Source: Methanobacteriota archaeon
GTDB taxonomy: Archaea; Thermoplasmatota; Poseidoniia; Poseidoniales; Thalassarchaeaceae
Assembly (NCBI GenBank): GCA_002724815.1
Contig: PBPV01000050.1
Span: 9,907-19,729, forward strand
Direction of reading: 5' to 3'
Length of the DNA: 9,823 nucleotides
The notes under the pieces were generated by a model that saw only the letters and a list, made by a program, of their open reading frames with translations, was not told the origin of the DNA and searched no databases. Numbering within the stretch: position 1 is the stretch's first letter; every line of letters starts with the position of its first letter. Of the stretch, positions 7,298 to 9,823 are shown piece by piece. The translations under genes and the position numbers were made by a program.

Positions 7298-9823
7298 TCA
7301 CTCCACCTTGAATTTTGTAACAAATTGCAACTGATTTGCAAGAGACATCTGAGCCTCATATTCCGAATGAGCACCCTTAGCCAGAATTCGAATTCGACAA
7401 TCTGAGATGTCAACCTTTCTGAACTTCTGATGCTCTTTGTAAAAATGGACATAGACGTAATATGTCCCTTTTGGCGCTTTACCATCGCCCCAGTAGACGT
7501 TTTCTACAGGAGTTTTCGACTCACCTTTTTGATTCATCTCGACATCCTGCTCACCTCCATCAGAGGATTTTGGGTTTCGCGGGTGAATGATTTCTTGAGT
7601 TGGAGTTACAACAAGGATGTTGAAATCATTTTTATTTTCCCAAAGCAATGAGATTTGCACATCTCCTCCCTTGGCACCACTTTCGCTTAATCTTTCATCG
7701 AACAGATCATTTTTCCACTCATCTTGTGGTAAAGGCTGCAAGCCTCCACGCTTGTAAGCCCCGTTTAGTGCCTTATGCAACCGCATTTGTTTGTCTTTCT
7801 CAACCTCTTCTGGACTGAGCTCTTTTTGCAATACCTTTCTTCGAGCAATTCGCATTCTTTGTAGTGTATCTGCATGTCGTTTGTCAATGTCTTTGAACAC
7901 AATTGATGATAACTCCGTCAATGATTTTGCGTTGGAAATCTTTGTCTTGTAATTCTGAATTTTCTCTCTTTCCGCTTGCAACTCGGCCCTTTTCAAACCA
8001 CTCTCAATTTGCTTTTGCCTCTTCGCTACAGCCTTGTCGATTACATTGACCACATCATCATTTAGATGAGCATATCGAACTGCAGATAGTTCATCCAAAG
8101 ATCGAGAGTTTTCAATCACACGCATGATCTTTTCATATTCTGCCTTTTGTTTCGCTAAAGCGCGTTTTCTCGCTTTTTCTTTCAGCAATTCCACCGCTTT
8201 CTCGATATTTCTCTTCAACATAATTTGATGAAGAGAGGAAAGATTCGCATCAATTTCCGGCATCTCACTGGGTTTCTTAGCGAGCTTCATTTGTTCTCGA
8301 AGTTGTTTGTACAGACGGGCTTCTTCCTCCATCCTTGTTCTAAGAGTAGATGCATCTGGCACATCAATGATCGCAATGACTTCTAATTTATCGCCATAAC
8401 TTGCTTGACCATTGTACAGGTAATAGTCGGCCCCCATTTTCACCCGCAATGTGTAATCAGTAGGGTCTGATTTTCGCATCCCACGGTGCCTATTTCTGTG
8501 CCAGATGCATGCGTAATATTTGCCCGCAGGTGGTGCTTTTCCAGCAGGCCACACTACATTTTCCATCGCCGCCTTCATTTGCGGCTTAGCATTCATTTCC
8601 AAGTCGAGTTTACCGCCGCAAGAAGATCGACGCTTTCCTCTATGGACAACATCTCCAGCAGGAGTTTTGATGATCAAATCTAGGTCATTCATGTTGTCCC
8701 AAATTAAACTAAATCGTAGAGCCCCATCAGCAGCCTGCAATGTCTTTACACGCGTTCGGAATTTCGATTCAGCCTCTATATTGAAATCAACATCAACCGG
8801 CTCTTTCTTTAATTTCTTGATTGCCTTCTCAACATACTCGTTAACCTGTTCATCTTCCAATAAAATCTCCAAAACCTGTGCTTGGATTCTTTCGAGCTCC
8901 TCTTGCTGATCTTCGTTTACACCATCAATCACGACAGCCTCAACCTCCGCAGACGTCTTCGCTCCCTCGATTTCCTTTCGAAGTTCGTCAAATCTTGCGG
9001 CTTGCCCACGTTCAATCCGCTGCCGCTCCAATTCCTCTAGATAATCCAACCGTTCAAGACGGATATTTTCCAATTCTTGGCGTTGCTCTGCATTGACATT
9101 TTCCAGTCCAACATCAAGCAACTCATCGATATCATCGATTCCAGATAGCAACCCCAAGTAACGATTGTATTGCTCTTCGAATTTCTTCTGCTTCGCGAGC
9201 TCAATCAACTCGTTTCTGCACTTCATGCGCAGTTCTAACAACTCTTCGCGCTGAACCTCATTGACACCTTCAATTTGCATTGCATCCAATTCAAGGACGT
9301 ATTCACAATCTAGAATTTCAACTCGCAATTCTGCATAAACGAGATTTTCTCGCGCGATTGTAAACATTTCAACCAATTCTTTCTCCTGGATGGGATTGAC
9401 CCCATCGATGGTGATGGAATCCAATTCCTTGGAACTCTTAGCAGAGTCAATTAGCAGACGCAACTCTTCGGTTCGCGCTTCTTCTTTCAGGTGTTTAATC
9501 CTCAATTCAAGAACCGACATTCGCTTTTCTCGGCGCTCTTCTAGTTCCGCTTTCATTTTGGTATTGACTCCAGTGAAGACCATCGCTTTGAGTTCATCTT
9601 GATCCTCACAATCTAGAATCAAGTTTGACCATTGTTCAAATTTCTCTACCTCGCCACGCTGTCTTTCGATTTCCTTCAGGCGAGAATAATAGAAATCATA
9701 GTGACTCTGCAACCTTTCTTCCGCTTCTTCACTGAGTCCACTCATATCCAAGTTTTCAAGGTAAGCTGTTGTCTGCGCCGCTTGTATCTCCCGATACAGC
9801 TGTTCTTCTCTCCGAAGTATTTC
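7298..9823 (-). CDS. Coiled-coil repeat protein with two DUF2135/YfaP-like beta domains (5' end outside the window)
   Basis: The frame is open to the right edge, giving 841 residues, so the true start lies beyond the window. The protein is highly charged and helical, with no membrane segment in view. The visible part, in order, is: at least six tandem helical repeats (residues about 10-320), each with a motif like IDGVNxxQxEEL; a beta domain (367-488); a second helical stretch with at least two degenerate copies of the same repeat (about 510-665); and a second beta domain (721-841) ending at the C-terminus. The two beta domains share SLxWxNxND, TPxxxxxH, GGxxDxEMN, ENVxW and GKAPxGxYY. These resemble the DUF2135/YfaP-like fold, often found beside VWA-type surface proteins. 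The giant surface protein gene starts five bases after the stop. Function is unknown; the composition suggests a structural scaffold. Confidence 0.88.
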   Translation of the reverse strand, partial: EILRREEQLYREIQAAQTTAYLENLDMSGLSEEAEERLQSHYDFYYSRLKEIERQRGEVEKFEQWSNLILDCEDQDELKAMVFTGVNTKMKAELEERREKRMSVLELRIKHLKEEARTEELRLLIDSAKSSKELDSITIDGVNPIQEKELVEMFTIARENLVYAELRVEILDCEYVLELDAMQIEGVNEVQREELLELRMKCRNELIELAKQKKFEEQYNRYLGLLSGIDDIDELLDVGLENVNAEQRQELENIRLERLDYLEELERQRIERGQAARFDELRKEIEGAKTSAEVEAVVIDGVNEDQQEELERIQAQVLEILLEDEQVNEYVEKAIKKLKKEPVDVDFNIEAESKFRTRVKTLQAADGALRFSLIWDNMNDLDLIIKTPAGDVVHRGKRRSSCGGKLDLEMNAKPQMKAAMENVVWPAGKAPPAGKYYACIWHRNRHRGMRKSDPTDYTLRVKMGADYYLYNGQASYGDKLEVIAIIDVPDASTLRTRMEEEARLYKQLREQMKLAKKPSEMPEIDANLSSLHQIMLKRNIEKAVELLKEKARKRALAKQKAEYEKIMRVIENSRSLDELSAVRYAHLNDDVVNVIDKAVAKRQKQIESGLKRAELQAEREKIQNYKTKISNAKSLTELSSIVFKDIDKRHADTLQRMRIARRKVLQKELSPEEVEKDKQMRLHKALNGAYKRGGLQPLPQDEWKNDLFDERLSESGAKGGDVQISLLWENKNDFNILVVTPTQEIIHPRNPKSSDGGEQDVEMNQKGESKTPVENVYWGDGKAPKGTYYVYVHFYKEHQKFRKVDISDCRIRILAKGAHSEYEAQMSLANQLQFVTKFKVE
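7301..7308 (-). promoter_or_regulatory. Shine-Dalgarno sequence of the giant surface protein gene
   Basis: In transcript sense this reads AGGTGGAG, eight bases before ATG 7292, and it overlaps the last sense codons of the upstream gene. A GTG at 7301 shares its last base and so cannot use it, which is why ATG 7292 is preferred. Confidence 0.55.
7301..7663 (-). other. DUF2135/YfaP-like beta domain, copy B
   Basis: These are the final 121 residues of the coiled-coil protein. The order SLLWENKND, VVTP, SSDGGEQDVEMN, ENVYWGDGKAPKGTYYVYV matches copy A step for step. It lacks the DLDL run of copy A (here DFNI), which in related domains may help bind a metal or shape a loop. Confidence 0.6.
7832..8293 (-). 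repeat. Second helical stretch with degenerate copies of the coiled-coil repeat
   Basis: Between the two beta domains, two segments (SLDELSAVRYAHLN and SLTELSSIVFKDID, at residues about 575-588 and 634-647) align with the N-terminal repeat core and lie 59 residues apart. A third possible copy near residue 525 is poor. The GVN turn has been lost in all of them. This suggests that the whole unit, helical repeats plus beta domain, was duplicated and then diverged. Confidence 0.5.
8360..8725 (-). other. DUF2135/YfaP-like beta domain, copy A
   Basis: These are residues about 367-488 of the coiled-coil protein. It begins SLIWDNMNDLDLIIKTPAGD and continues with SSCGGKLDLEMN, ENVVWPAGKAPPAGKYYACIW and a final TLRVKMG strand set. 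The pattern of W..N..DLDL..., then GG..D..., then G.AP.G.Y is the usual outline of DUF2135/YfaP-like domains. Compared with copy B it has an extra C-terminal strand segment. Confidence 0.6.
8867..9811 (-). repeat. At least six tandem helical repeats with a GVN turn
   Basis: The repeat core reads roughly AKSxxELDxIxIDGVNxxQxEEL, flanked by long charged helices. The G of the turn falls at in-window residues 29 (variant SGLS), 85, 141, 186, 242 (variant ENVN) and 301, so the intervals are 56, 56, 45, 56 and 59. The short interval equals a deletion of 11 residues, one hendecad of a coiled coil. The first copy spans the right-hand part of the window and proves that coding continues upstream of the first start-like codon. 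Confidence 0.75.

Noticed and set aside
7299..7301. GTG start for the giant protein forming a 4-base GTGA overlap
   Set aside because: The only Shine-Dalgarno-like sequence runs into this GTG, leaving no spacer, while ATG 7292 sits at the proper distance.
8520..8909. Plus-strand frame of 129 codons opposite the coiled-coil protein
   Set aside because: It is Ser/Phe-rich, as expected when Glu/Lys-rich codons are read in reverse, and has no start signal.
1..9823. CRISPR arrays, tRNA or rRNA genes, insertion sequences
   Set aside because: I saw no short direct repeats with spacers, no cloverleaf or rRNA signature, no transposase motifs and no terminal inverted repeats. Coding covers almost the whole window.

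Overview
This window looks archaeal, most likely from an uncultivated marine euryarchaeon of the Thermoplasmatota/Marine Group II (Poseidoniales) type. The evidence is an archaellin with the classical GIGAMIIFIALILVAAVA core, followed by genes resembling ArlCDE and ArlF. There is also a TATA-like promoter, a Shine-Dalgarno sequence, and very large secreted proteins built of NEW3/CARDB-like Ig folds. The lineage is an inference from style and gene content; the archaellum assignment rests on motifs visible in the sequence.

All six real genes lie on the minus strand, so the biological order runs from high to low coordinates. First comes a three-gene module. (1) 7298 to beyond the right edge encodes a charged, helical, coiled-coil repeat protein with two copies of a DUF2135/YfaP-like beta domain. 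(2) 2511-7292 encodes a 1593-residue surface protein with a ladder of Ig-like domains, about two dozen N-glycosylation sequons, five C-terminal membrane segments and a cytoplasmic tail. (3) 1658-2518 encodes a 286-residue protein with no signal peptide: an N-terminal helical bundle followed by two domains that resemble the NEW3 units of the giant neighbour. The three genes abut or overlap by a few bases and have good Shine-Dalgarno sequences, so they are almost certainly co-transcribed.

An 86-base gap (1572-1657) holds a T6 tract and a TATA-like box. It probably ends the module and starts the archaellum operon: archaellin (996-1571), an ArlC/D/E-like motor adaptor (128-949), and the first 54 codons of ArlF (1-164), which runs off the left edge. 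Two overlapping, mutually exclusive hairpins lie at the archaellin stop codon and could set the ratio between filament protein and motor parts.

The exciting candidate is the three-gene module next to the archaellum operon. It has a glycosylated ectodomain, a membrane anchor and likely cytoplasmic partners, and I do not recognise it as a described system. It could be an envelope structure, adhesin or scaffold associated with the archaellum. Only the physical linkage supports that; no function can be read from the sequence alone.
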